A DNA stretch of 64,000 nt, from contig JARCOQ010000003.1 of the NCBI GenBank assembly GCA_029207755.1, forward strand, positions 44,784,144-44,848,143, given 5' to 3'. The first letter of the stretch is position 1. Every line of letters starts with the position of its first letter. Positions 53,901 through 64,000 of this stretch are shown here, piece after piece. The DNA comes from Chamaea fasciata. Taxonomy: Eukaryota; Chordata; Aves; Passeriformes; Sylviidae. The notes under the pieces were generated by a model. It was given only the letters and a program-made list of their open reading frames with translations, did no database searches and had not been told where the DNA came from. The position numbers and the translations under genes were made by a program.

Positions 53901-56900
53901 GAGTCAATCAGGCAGTATTCTCCCACAAGAGCATTGCAGTAACACGTATAACATATTTTTTTCATTGTGATTTGCAGAAAGCCTTAAATCTCCATAAACA
54001 CACAGTTCAGAAGAGGCAATCAGTGATATCATTTCTTTTATGGATACCTTTTTTAGGGTAAACATTATCTGTCACATGGGTTAGGTCATATATAGGGTTT
54101 TTGTCCTCACATAGGACAAATATTTAGAGGAAGAGCAGAAATAAGTAGAACCGAACAAAAAATGAAGAGAGTGCAGCAAGAGAAAACTGAACTTCAGTGT
54201 GAGGTTGCCACAAGAGGGAGACCAAGGGCCGCAGGATTTTAGGCTAATGCATTCAGTGGGCTGCTACTTGGGCAGACAGCATGGGGTTAAAGCAAACCTT
54301 CCTTTAGTTAAAAAAGTCATAACAACCAATCTGATTAGGTAAAACACAAAAAATATTATTTAATATAAACAATCCTGAGAAATATTTCTTTGGTTTCATG
54401 GTTCATTTGGACTTCAGAAACAAAAACTTTGTTGCCTTTGAGTAGAGGCATCCTGCATTCAGCATTGCTGGGATATGAAACTGCATTCCACAAATGATTA
54501 TAGCCTGGAATGAGCTGTCTGTTGGCTCTGGTGCTGACACAGGGTTACAGCAGCATGTGGTCCTTTAAAGGCCTTGCCATACCTTAAACCAGACAAATGT
54601 TGGAAATGGGGGCATGACAGAGATGCACTTAATCTTAATTTCATCTTTGTCAAAGTTATTTAACACATGAAATAAAGGGGGAGCTCAAACTGCTCTCCTT
54701 TTTAAGGTCAGAGAGAAGATGTCATCCTGGCTTTTCCACAGGCACAGAGAACCCCTCTTCCTTCGGGATGGGAGCAGTGGATCAGTGGTTGAGGTTCAGT
54801 AGGTTCTTAGATATCTCTTTGCTGTTTCTGGAATCAAACTGACTTTTCACATCCTGTATGTTTTCTGTTTTGATTCACAGGGAAATAAATTGAAAATGCT
54901 TTGTAAACAAAGGAGTTGTATGTACACTCCTTTCCCTGTTTTGTCAAAGGACCTGACCTCAGGATTTGACCCTCACAGCACTTTAGAGTAGATATAGCAC
55001 TGAAATTGCTTGGTGAGGGACTAAGGGACTTTTCAGATGTGGGTTCAGCAAGAAGGATGCCAAGCTTCAACATGATCAGTTCCTGTGTTAAGGGGGGTAA
55101 GGCACCAGGAGGGACTGTTAGCAATGTGGGAGGAAAAAATCAAAATCTCTTTAGATGTTTTGTACGTTTCCTTCAGCTCCTCGGCTGCTTCCTACTGCTC
55201 ACTTCAAGCCAGCTGGCTAAAAGCATGAAGGGTCCTGGATGGAGAGGAATTCAGCAGAAAGGTTGAATGCAGATTGGAGGGTGGTTTCAGAAAAAGGTCA
55301 GGTGTTAGCTGAGAAATAAGGATAAATAAAAGCTGTTGAGATCAATATCACTATGCTGGTAGAGATGAACAGTAAATGCAAAATTATTTCTGTTGTCTTC
55401 AACAAATGCAAAATTGCCTGTTTTATTTTGGAAACCGTATGGTAAGTTGGCAGCAACTTCTTCTAGAAGTCAGGCACCAAGCAATTGATAAACAGCTATT
55501 TGATATCTGCTGCAAATACTGACTGAGGTTTCCCTCCCCTCAGGCCAGTGCAGGAATGGTCCCAAGCCACGGCTTCAGTCCCAGATCCTACTTCTTCGAC
55601 AACCCCCGCAGATACGACAGTGACGATGATTTAGCCTGGAATATTGCACCACAGGGGGCGCAGGCCAGGTGAGATACAAGAGCGAACCTCTTGCTTCCCA
55701 AAACAGAAACTGGATGAGGAGGAACTCGGACACACCACAGAAGACGGATGTAAATTGTCTAGCTGCAACTGCTGCATAAATCCCAGCAGGGTGAGGGGAA
55801 GCAAAAGGGGAAGCTGAAGTCACTCACAGCACTTGAGTGACTGTGGGGATGAAAGGGCCCTGTAGGCACTATAAAGACACAGGAAGGAAAATCGTTACAT
55901 AATTTAAGGATTGTACCAATGTACTGCTCGTTTAAAAACCAGGCCAGAACTTTGTTTCATCATCTATTTCTTCCACGAGTGGCTTCAGAAGTGCCATTTA
56001 CTCATTCAAGTGTGAGAGCAGGACTGCCTAGAAAAACAGCTATCTCCCTGCTCAGGCAGAGCAGGTAAAGCTGGACAGCACAGGCAGCAGCTTGTGATGG
56101 TTGTAGCGAGAAGCCTCTCAACTTAGGTTGCCCTGTAACTAGGCTAAATATTTTGAGGGTAACCTGAAATGGAGCATCTGTTTTCCCACATGCTGAAAGC
56201 TTAGAAAAATTCACCAAACTGCTGAAATCCCACACAGCCCAGAACTGGCACAAAAATTCTGTTTTCTCTGCACAGCTGTGAGGTTTAGGTAAGGATTCCT
56301 GTCCAGGAAGGAGCAGTTCAGAGGGAAAATGGTAGCACCCAATTTAGAGAAGGAAAGGCACTGACAGAGTGGCCTCTATCCTGCCCTGAAAGGAGTCTCA
56401 GTCATGTTATCCCTTTGCTGTTCCTGTAGCTACACCATGGTATGAATAGATTAATGTAACCACTCAAAATGCTGGCTAAGTTGCCAGTCATAGTTAACAT
56501 AACCCAGATCTAGTTCTTGACATTCATTCAGGTGAGGCAGTGTAGTATGGCTCAGTGAAGTTGCACACTCACTTTTTACAGTTATCAGTCATCCTATTCC
56601 TGCATTAATTAGTTTCTCACATAGTAACTAAGCCCACAGAGGATGCTGGAGGTGGTTTGAGCCAGCCCATCCCAGAGCCAGAGGCACCTCTCTTCCATAC
56701 TGAGCCATCAGGGGACCAGCCACACTGGTAACACAAGCACAGCTCCCAGTGGAAACCAAGGCAGCCACATGTATAGCGTCATGCTGCTCATGGGAGAGAA
56801 GGCAGCATGATAGAGCTGCAAACCGTGTCCTGGTCTCTGGGACACAGACACGGGAGGTTGAGATCTCTGACGGGCCCTTGCAGTGCCAGGACTTGGCAGG

Positions 56901-57306
56901 GATAAGCAGCACCACTTCTGGAATCTTCCAACACCTTCTGGAACAGCAAATCAGAAAGGGGAGGGTCTTTAGTGAACCAAGAGAATCAGGAAATAGATAA
57001 TGAACACTTGGGCCAAAATAATTGACAGATCAGAAAAATAAATAGCTGCCTGTACCCCTGGTTGGGGGTTTATTTTATTTTTGCACTTCAGCATGAGAAC
57101 TACCTCTACATGATTGCATCTTCCCCATGTTCTCTAACCAGGTGTCTACCGAACCAATCTGCCTGTCACTAATTCTTCTATTTTTCTTTCTAAGTTTCTC
57201 TCCAGACTACTATGACTGGAGCCATCAGAACAACAGCTTCATGGCTTACATAGGATCCCTCCAACAAGATCCAGCACTCGACACAGACAGGCCAAGCCCT
57301 ATTTAA
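32578..57306 (+). CDS. GPR137B: GPR137B, seven-helix lysosomal membrane protein (7 coding exons)
   Basis: GPR137B (TM7SF1) is a lysosomal seven-transmembrane protein reported to act on Rag GTPase/mTORC1 recruitment; it is not a classical GPCR. Seven exons join in frame (32578-32946, 41625-41674, 46490-46712, 50515-50664, 52625-52753, 55544-55668, 57195-57306) to give 385 residues. The reading follows human GPR137B almost throughout: [14 protein letters not shown], the TM1-TM3 block, [63 protein letters not shown] and a tail with LQQDPALD. Hydrophobic helices lie near residues 27-53, 63-83, 96-120, 142-165, 175-200, 220-245 and 275-298. Possible N-glycosylation sites are N11 and N260. Human has about 15 more N-terminal residues. 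GPR137 and GPR137C paralogues fit less well, and the NID1/ERO1B neighbours settle it. Confidence 0.96.
39194..39243. repeat. Poly(T)/C tract
   Basis: Runs of eight to twenty T interrupted by single C, 50 bases in all. A simple homopyrimidine repeat inside GPR137B intron 1. Confidence 0.9.
41191..41230. repeat. 20-bp tandem duplication
   Basis: ctatggtactatggtgggta is followed directly by ctatggtactatgatgggct, 17 of 20 bases identical. Each copy also contains an internal ctatggtactatg duplication. Confidence 0.75.
41625..41674 (+). CDS. GPR137B: GPR137B coding exon 2 (50 bases)
   Basis: Short exon between TTTTGTTTTGCAG| and ACAG|GTAAGA. It encodes [16 protein letters not shown] plus two bases of an Arg codon, the cytoplasmic loop after TM3, identical to human in these residues. 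Phase 0 in, phase 2 out. Confidence 0.95.
43432..43540 (-). mobile_element. CR1 LINE fragment (antisense to GPR137B)
   Basis: ggcttgtgttggaaaggacc, taaagatcatctagtccaac, ccatgggcagga and aaatcaggttgctcag are the complement of the CR1 3' end found in the plus sense at 20.6 kb. About 110 bases remain. Dead, truncated copy in an intron. Confidence 0.85.
43799..43820 (+). repeat. Poly(A) run, 22 bases
   Basis: Uninterrupted A homopolymer. No retrotransposed gene can be recognised in front of it, so it is treated as a simple repeat. Confidence 0.9.
45574..45600 (+). repeat. Poly(T) run, 27 bases
   Basis: Uninterrupted T homopolymer. In the minus sense it reads as a poly(A) tail, but I recognise no element upstream of it. 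Confidence 0.9.
45650..45666. repeat. (AAT)n microsatellite
   Basis: Short run of aataataataataatt just before the perfect inverted repeat. Confidence 0.75.
45676..45707. repeat. Perfect 13-bp inverted repeat with 6-base loop
   Basis: cataccatgtaat (45676-45688) is the exact reverse complement of attacatggtatg (45695-45707), with accttg between. Could form a cruciform or an RNA hairpin. It is too short for a miRNA precursor and has no T-tract terminator role in this eukaryotic intron. Confidence 0.9.
46490..46712 (+). CDS. GPR137B: GPR137B coding exon 3 (TM4-TM5)
   Basis: Bounded by CTCTCCCAG| and TCCAAG|GTAAGG, 223 bases, entering in phase 2 and leaving in phase 0. It completes Arg140 and encodes residues to 214 with [19 protein letters not shown] (TM4) and the TM5 block [15 protein letters not shown], ending NIYLESK. 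Confidence 0.95.
46713..50514 (+). other. GPR137B: GPR137B intron 3
   Basis: A 3.8-kb GT-AG intron. I see no repeat family, exon or RNA gene in it. Confidence 0.85.
50515..50664 (+). CDS. GPR137B: GPR137B coding exon 4 (TM6), with GC donor
   Basis: 50 codons from TCTTCCAG| to GATCAG|GCAAGT. It encodes [20 protein letters not shown] (TM6) to [12 protein letters not shown], residues 215-264, with an NVS sequon at 260. The donor is GC instead of GT; the flanking AG|GCAAGT is otherwise a perfect match to the donor consensus, and protein alignment forces this junction. The nearest GT (50669) would break the frame. Confidence 0.95.
50665..52624 (+). other. GPR137B: GPR137B intron 4 (GC-AG type)
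   Basis: A 2.0-kb intron that begins GCAAGT and ends TTTTCAACAG. Nothing else recognised. Confidence 0.9.
52625..52753 (+). CDS. GPR137B: GPR137B coding exon 5 (TM7)
   Basis: 43 codons between TTTTCAACAG| and GATCTA|GTAAGT, phase 0 at both ends. It encodes [20 protein letters not shown], the rest of TM7 ([13 protein letters not shown]) and RVRNPTKDL. Confidence 0.95.
52754..55543 (+). other. GPR137B: GPR137B intron 5
   Basis: A 2.8-kb GT-AG intron with no repeat family or further exon recognised. Confidence 0.85.
55544..55668 (+). CDS. GPR137B: GPR137B coding exon 6 (cytoplasmic tail)
   Basis: 125 bases from CCCCTCAG| to GGCCAG|GTGAGA, phase 0 in and 2 out. It encodes [18 protein letters not shown] and the acidic [20 protein letters not shown] stretch, which is highly conserved in the family. 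The first four residues differ from human TNPG. Confidence 0.95.
55669..57194 (+). other. GPR137B: GPR137B intron 6
   Basis: A 1.5-kb intron from GTGAGA to TTTCTAAG. No additional exon recognised. Confidence 0.85.
57195..57306 (+). CDS. GPR137B: GPR137B last coding exon and stop
   Basis: Starts after TTTCTTTCTAAG|T, completing a Ser codon, and encodes [20 protein letters not shown] then [15 protein letters not shown] with TAA at 57304-57306. Human ends with GFAPDYYDW...LQQDSTLDPDKPSLG, the same architecture. Confidence 0.95.
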
Positions 57307-58700
57307 CTTCAATCAACTACAGCATTCTAGGACACTCCAATATTAAAACCAATGTTCCAAAAAACAAAGCTTAGCAACTTTTCTTCACCTTTTGGTTTTT
57401 AGAAATTTTCCTATGCACACATAAATGAAGAACCTTGCCATGAGCTTTTCATAGCTCAAGGAGAAGTATAAGCTAATGACTTAAAACTTTGAAGACTGTT
57501 CCAATTAATACCTTGTTCTAAGCCATGGGATTTTGGCTTTGAATAGAGTTGTTAGAAGGTATAATTTAATCATTTTTATGCTCATTTTAAAAGAGCAAAT
57601 TTCATGAAGTGAAATGGCATAATTATTTTCTTAGTATTTTTATTTTTACACTGTGTATAAAGTTAGAAATACATGATTATGATCAATATACTGTAAACAC
57701 ATGAATAGATTTTTCAAATGCATGACAGTTGCAATTTTTACATGCACATAAAAGTCTGTAAGAAAAAATATCAACCCAATTAAATACTGTCTTTTCAAGT
57801 TATTGCTGTTCTCAGAGCACAATTTACTCTTTAGATATCACTGCTTTCTCAGTGTGGTGTGATAGTTGGAGGCTAGAGATTATGTGTACCCTGCATGCGT
57901 CTAAGAAAGTAAGAAAATTGTATCTTCTCAGCAGCTTTAGGGACAGTCTCGGAAGAGTGGAGATGGGCATCTGCTCCAACTGGAGCACTGTGAACTGCAA
58001 AACAAGCTGAAAATTTGCATGCTTGAAAAATTAAAGTTACGCAATTGTGTCCATCAATCAGATTTATAGATATTATATAGAAGAGTAAGTCATATACCTC
58101 ACCAGGAAGAAGGACACATAGAACACCACAGACTTATTTATTAAGAACCTGGGAATTGCAGTGTGGGAATAGAACAAGAACCAGGAGTACATAAAGCAGA
58201 AAAACCTCACAAGTGCCTTTCTGCATAACAAGCAAGCCAGAAAAGCTGGGCTTCAGCCTTGTATCTTCAGGGATAAATGTATTGAGTTGTGGGAGGAAAT
58301 GGTGGATAAATACCAGTCCAGGATGTGACATTGCAGAGACTAAGTCTAAAAGTAATTATTACTAATCTAAGGCAAACAGGAACCCTGACTCAACTCCAGG
58401 TCTTTTTATTATGCCCAGTTCTCAGCAGTGAAGAACTCTGCAGCCCCGGCCTCTCTTTCTCCTTATCTATGTGAAACAAATACTGTAACTCAGTCCACAT
58501 CTCCCCAGGGGAAAAACATACTACTTCTAGTAACCTTTACTTCCATAAAAGTATTCCATTTTGAGGTGTACTACGGCATCCCCAAATGGTGGATGGGTTT
58601 CATGTTTTCCTCATGCTTGACTTCAGGAAGTACAAGTAGTTGAGAATTCTTGTGTACATTTCACAGAGAATATACAGGGTAAAATAAAGAAGGGCTGAGG
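57307..58700 (+). other. GPR137B: GPR137B 3' UTR (end uncertain)
   Basis: AT-rich sequence after the stop. Candidate poly(A) signals are ATTAAA at 57779-57784, ATTAAA at 58030-58035 and AATAAA at 58683-58688. These would give 3' UTRs of roughly 0.5, 0.75 or 1.4 kb. Sequence alone does not say which is used. Confidence 0.5.
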
Positions 58701-61700
58701 AGTAGATCTGTTCAGATCTGCTTGAAAGCCAAAGGCAGAGCAGTGCCATACTCCCACATCAAGACTTCCACAGCGTTTTGGGGTCTTTGTGGTAAAGCCA
58801 AAGCATAAGCCTTGCCTCCAGCAGAACTAAACTATTTGCCCTCTCAAAGCTTACACTGTCTTCTTCACATATATTCGTTGAAGAAAAAAAAAGCCAATTA
58901 AGCTATCAGTCAGATTAAAAGAAGTGCCACAGGGTTAAGAGAAGAACTGAAATTTTATTAAACCCTTTGGAATTCTACAATCATGTTTGTGCAAAACTGC
59001 CTGAAGACCAAGTGCAAGAGAAGGCTGCAGGAATTTCATTTTGTTCACAGGAGTTACAGCTGCACAGCAAAAACTTAAGAGAAATCTGCACTTACAACAA
59101 ACTTCAGCCATATGTCACAGTATCCACACAAAAAAGTGGAAAGGCAAGTGACTGTAACCAACTATAGCAATGAATTAAATACTCTAAAACACAGGAGACT
59201 TGAACAACAATGTGAGAGGTAAGATCTTAAATTTAATTTATCATCACCTGTGTAACAGGCACTTACCTAAGCTGGGCATGAAATATGTCTATCAAATTTT
59301 CAGTGAGATCATTTGTTAAAAATGTAATGTTAAAAATATACATCTGTGGAAAAAGAGAGACCCTTTCAGGGAAATAATTTCAAGATGAAGAGCCCCACTG
59401 GATGAACAAACCAAAAAAAAATTTACAAAATTAATTTTATAAGCTATTCTGAGAAAGAGACAGAATAGACTTTATTCCTAAGTAAGCCTTTTTGCCTCTT
59501 AAAACAACTGGACTTAAGCAAGGGCTAAATTTGTCCATATTCATACAGAAACATACTGTAATTCTACAATGAATTCCTGATGTGCACACCCAGCACAATG
59601 CAATGTAAACAGCAAGAAATAGACAGGTTACCTTCATCTTTTGAATGAAATTTAAGTGAATGAAAATCTGCTCATCATTTTAATCTTACATGGCTATCAC
59701 AAAAGTATTTTATGTAATAGCGGCCAAGTGTCATTGAAAGGTAAATGAAAAGCGAAAAAAATATTTTCAAATGCAATGCCAAAAATCACATCCACAAAAA
59801 GAAGGTGTAGCAGAAAAATACTTTAATTTGCATTTTGTAGATTCAAACATAGCAAAGATTCAGAAGTGTTTAGATCTCAATAAGCAGTTCCAACACTGAT
59901 TTTGATTTTAATAAATATTACATTTTAATAAGATAGCTATATGGAGAAATTGTCAAGTGATGAATTGCTGATTGCTACTTTATAAACATGAGCATCAAGA
60001 TTATTTACAACATATTACAGGTCATTTCCCAGAAAAGCACAAAGCAAGGTCAGATAAAGGCAACCCAACTGTCAAACACAACTCAAGAAAATGTGGCACA
60101 GTGTATTTCATGCACATACAATGACAGCACAGATCATCAGCTGAAAACTAGGAAAACACTTATTATTCCAGCTTACACAATCTCTATATTTCATTGTTTT
60201 AAATTTATATTCTGACCTACCTCCTCAGGCACTGAAGAACAAGTTATTCAGCAACAGTGCCCTACTTTTTACCTATGTAGTTTGCACCAAGTCTTTTTTC
60301 ACCATTTCACACAAGTCTTCATGACTTGGGAACAATTAAACATTTTTGTCTTTGTCTTCTCACTACCTCTGGGATTACAATCATTGTGTCATTTGTACAA
60401 GAAAATGTACTGTTACTCTGAAATGAATGGCAGACAGTGTTGACAAGCTGATCTCCAATAGGGAGCTGGAATTTAAAATACTTTACAGGTCATGGACGGT
60501 GTAACTAACCTTATTCTTTAGTATAAAAACAGAGCTGTAAATTTTTAAAATTTAATTTAACATATAAAGAATTAAGTCATCCAACTCACACAGCAAAACT
60601 TCATAGGCAGCATAGTCACAGAATGTACATCAAATACAGTAAAAAAGATGGTGACAGGAAAATCGTTTCAACTAGATTTGTTACAGGAAAAATCTTACGT
60701 CCTATCTCTACAATGACAGTGAAATGCCTTCCCTATTTGATCATCAAGAGAGATCTACCTTCAGGTACAACAGAACTTACACACACAATTTGCTGTTCAG
60801 TTGCATTCCTGTGTTCCCATGACACAAAGGAGAAGAAAAGCTTTCCATCTCTTTGTCCTTACCCAACAGTATTAACCTTGTGCCAACGAGGGCTGCAAGG
60901 ACCAGGTGTCCAGGATTTGCATGCCTGAATCTCTCACCTGTCCCATGAGCAAGTGCATGATTTTGCTTCAGTGTCTGTTGATTTTAGCCAGGCACAGGTG
61001 GAAAAAGAAAAAAAATAGCAAGTTGCATCCCCAGGAGGAGGCTGGAAGCAATTCACTTTCCCCACACAGCAAAGGGAAAAAAGGAAGAAGTGTTTCTGAG
61101 ACTTAGGTCCTTCCTGGGGCAGCACAGTCATACAGTTTCATATTTTATTTTAACTAGAAAATCCTGCCTAAAGCTTTAGGCACTGTAATATATAACAATA
61201 CAGATAAATCCCAGTTATATGGCACTCCTCACACAAGTGAGCCTACAGTTCTAGCCCTTGCAGGTCTATCCAAAAGGCAAAGAATTTACAGCCAATTAAA
61301 AATTCCACTCTTTCAATACATACAATTACTCAGAAGGTTTTGATACTCAGTGTGTAATGCATCTACCAAACACAGCTGTTCACATCTGAGCTACTTACCT
61401 ATATTCCCACTTCAATTTAATAGAGAAAAATAAACTCTGAGGATGCAAATACAGAGCTTGGAAGAGGCCAGGTGAATCCACCTAGAAACCTCCTGCTCTC
61501 CTGCTTAACTAGAAAAAGAAAGCCTGTGATGACTTGCTCAGACACAGGTGCCCACAGGCCAGAGAGGGTACTAGGGAAAAAACATAACATCCCCAAACTG
61601 GCATCAGCTTCCCCTAACACCATGTCCAATTACCTGTAAGGTGAAACAGAAACTTCCACTGGGATACCAGTTCACTGCCAATTTGTACAACTATCACCAA

Positions 61701-63427
61701 AACTTTGTAAGGGTGGTTTGGATTTTTTTTTTCATTTACCTTTCTATTTTTTTTAATTTCGTTTAGCATATCCCAGTTTGACACAAAGGAGTTAACTTTC
61801 TTAAGCAACAGCATTTTTTAGAAAAGCCAAGTGTCAGAATAGTCTATTTCATTTCCAGTCAGGTAGAAATTTGAAGCTAGTCTGGAAACAAAGGACAGAG
61901 TGTATTCCAGCCTTCAGAAAATTTCAGTGGTAAAGGAACACATTATGGAAGCCAATACAGTTACAATCAGTTATATAAATAGTCACTCAGTATCTAATAG
62001 GGTGAAAAAAATGTTTAAGAGCACTTAATTTTGTGAAGACTTGCTTTTAAAAACAAGAGATGTATCTACACTGCACCAGCACTTCCTACATTCATAACAC
62101 CTAACTTCATTTTTAAACATGCTGGTTTAAAAGAAACTATTACTTCATTTCAAATTTAAACCAATATTTGGTTGCTACTAATGGTAATGCTGTTTCTGAA
62201 TTCTGTTTTGACACTGGTAAGTTATCACTAACATTTGTGGACAATGATACATGAGTAATTTCTTATTTTATGAAAGTAATGTTATTAACGTACCCGTTTT
62301 TTTTATGCTGAATATCCTTTTAAAGAAGATACAGTAAGGGTTTGCATAGATAAGAGTATGTGGTATTAAATGTCAGTATGATTATGAATTTTAAAAAGCA
62401 TCTTTTTTAAAAGTGTCTACAAAAGCAAGTTATTTTTACACTGACCTTTTAACATAGCACTGAAACATAACTCCTAAAGAGCAAATTTATTTCCATGGCT
62501 CAAAGACCAAAGTGTGCTATTTTAACATTTAAGACACTAAAAAGACAACTTTTGGAAACTGAACTTGTGGTTACAATTACAATTAGAAAATAACATGGAG
62601 TAAACAGAAATTTGATTCACTGAGGTTCTTCAGCTAGCAGCACTCCACTAACCATCTCCCCCTGTCTTGACCCCTATCTCCAAGTAAATGCAGGTAAAGG
62701 GGCTGCAGCAAGGGGCCGAAGCAAAGTCACTTTCAACTCTGCTGCATTAGAGACAAGGTAGTAATTAAATTAAAAAAAAAAAGGTGCTGAAAAGCACAAG
62801 ACAAGGGTAAAAAATATTGGTATCACCTTGATGCAAAAAAGCCCAGCATGAAAAAATTTTCTGCTCAGTAAATCTGCTATTTTTAAGTAAGTTTCATTAT
62901 TACAGTAAGAAGTTAAAACTCAGCAAGAGCCTTATTTCCTTTTTCTTTTGTTGTTGTTGTTATTTGTTTCTTTGTTTGGAGGTTCCCCCCCCTTCCTTTT
63001 GACAGTCAGAACTAACATATCAAATCCTCAGAACACACTGAAGCTCTGTAAATGGGGAGACACAAGAAGTGACTCTCCTCTTTTCAGACAGGCCAAGTCA
63101 GGATGGAGGTACATATGTTTTCATATAAAACAGCTGTCTCAGAAAGACAAGGAAATAAGAAAATGTATGAAGTTTCAGTACAACAGAACTGTGAGCAGAA
63201 AACTTAAAAAATAAACAGATCAGCATAATTTACACATTTAAAAACTATATATTTCATTCATAAATATATTTTCTAATTAATAACCATTCCTAGTTTAAAC
63301 ATAAATATTCAAGTTGGAATTCGATTTTATTTTTTATCAGTTCATGTGAGTCCTGTAAGGATCAGTTCCTTCTGCTCAATGCAGTCATGTAAAAGATCTT
63401 CACTAAGAGGTTGTGCAAAGACCTTCA
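58701..63427. other. Convergent 3' region: ERO1B 3' UTR and spacer
   Basis: AT-rich DNA between the end of GPR137B and the ERO1B stop codon. Part is ERO1B 3' UTR read leftward. Minus-strand AATAAA motifs occur at 63331-63326, 62490-62485 and 59476-59471, among other candidates, so the 3' UTR could be from 0.1 to about 4 kb long. There is a short (GTT)n run at 62948-62963. No other gene seen. Confidence 0.6.
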
Positions 63428-63488
63428 TTACCTAGTTTGTTGTAATAAAACTTTAAAATTCTGCAACTCTTTTATACTCGTGGAAAGC
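63428..63488 (-). CDS. ERO1B: ERO1B (ERO1-like beta), last coding exon
   Basis: ERO1B is an ER-lumen flavoenzyme that reoxidises protein disulfide isomerase, prominent in insulin-making cells. On the minus strand an acceptor (TTTTGTTTTACAG|G) is followed by 20 codons: LSTSIKELQNFKVLLQQTR and TAA at 63430-63428. This matches the extreme C terminus of vertebrate ERO1 proteins (Leu-Ser-Thr-Ser...Glu-Leu/Asn-Phe...Leu-Leu). The first base completes a split codon, expected to be Arg. Orientation and position next to GPR137B agree with human ERO1B. The rest of the gene lies right of the window; I could not find another exon before 64000. The exon is too short to stand on its own, so the call depends on similarity plus synteny. 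Confidence 0.85.
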
Positions 63489-64000
63489 CTGTAAAACAAA
63501 AACCACCGAAGTATTACCAATTTAGCAAAAGAAAGGTATAAATTATCACATTCATTTTCCTTTAGACTTTTTTTTCTCTAACACAATTCTGTTCCAAAGA
63601 CTAACACACTAAGATACATTTTTTCTCAAAAAGTCTACTATCTGACTCTCCATTTTACATTTACATAATATATGACAGGGATTGAAGTTTATATGAATGT
63701 TTAATTGTCCCAGCTTCATTAAACATCTAAAAATCCCTAACCACAGGTTGTAAAGTTTATTACATTCTTTTATCAGCTTGTTTAAATAGATTGTTTAAAC
63801 AGAAACAGATTGTTATATTCAAGATCTGAAGAACTAACACAATGAGCAAAGCATGCGCTATGTACACTACTTTTAAAGCTTATAAAATATTTCACCATTT
63901 GAAGGGGATAAATTAAAAAAAATCCATCATATTTAAGAGACTTAACTTTCACCTTGTAGAAGGTAGATTTATGAGACTTGAGATAGAGGGGATGAATTAG
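63489..64000 (-). other. ERO1B: ERO1B last intron (partial)
   Basis: AT-rich sequence upstream (minus sense) of the last-exon acceptor. A short open stretch at the right edge ends in a GTGAAA donor-like word but does not resemble ERO1B. Confidence 0.65.

Noticed and set aside
63940..64000. Possible penultimate ERO1B exon at the right edge
   Set aside because: An open minus-strand frame ends at CTACAAG|GTGAAA, but its residues do not resemble ERO1B and the phase does not fit the last exon, which needs a two-base split Arg codon.
1..64000. CRISPR arrays, operons, phage or insertion-sequence systems, tRNA or rRNA genes
   Set aside because: The window is plainly vertebrate intron/exon DNA. I saw no regularly spaced direct repeats, no tRNA A/B-box pairs in a cloverleaf, and no rRNA signatures.

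Overview
This is a vertebrate nuclear genome window, most likely from a bird. Three split genes can be read from their exons, with splice signals, protein similarity to human orthologues and conserved gene order all agreeing: NID1 (minus strand, left), GPR137B (plus strand, centre to right) and the last coding exon of ERO1B (minus strand, far right). This order and these orientations match human chromosome 1q42. The avian assignment rests on CR1 LINE tails of the bird type, a fragment resembling a bird retroviral LTR, low repeat density and compact introns. There are no prokaryotic features, and nearly all short open frames in the window are chance.

Layout. 1-9218: NID1 exons 3, 2 and 1 (read leftward), ending in a GC-rich CpG-island promoter at about 8.9-9.56 kb; the rest of NID1 lies beyond the left edge. 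9.6-25.6 kb: intergenic DNA with microsatellites, a G-rich tract, a CR1 copy at 20.3-20.7 kb and an LTR fragment at 24.6 kb. 25.6-26.3 kb: an A/C-rich tract followed by a second CpG-rich patch, the best candidate for the GPR137B promoter. 26.3-32.5 kb: gene-poor DNA, probably the first GPR137B intron. 32.58-57.31 kb: seven coding exons of GPR137B giving a 385-residue seven-helix membrane protein, including one GC-AG intron. 57.3-63.4 kb: 3' UTRs of the convergent GPR137B and ERO1B genes plus spacer. 63,428-63,488: last coding exon of ERO1B.

The genes are neighbours by ancestry and do not form a pathway. NID1 makes a basement-membrane linker glycoprotein, GPR137B a lysosomal membrane protein linked to Rag GTPase/mTORC1 signalling, and ERO1B an ER oxidase that recharges protein disulfide isomerase. 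I found no previously undescribed biological system. The points most worth a second look are the 5' structure of GPR137B (a strong acceptor, an in-frame Arg-rich stretch before the conserved Met, and a CpG-rich patch 6 kb upstream), its GC-AG intron, a perfect 13-bp inverted repeat in its second intron, and the LTR-like segments.
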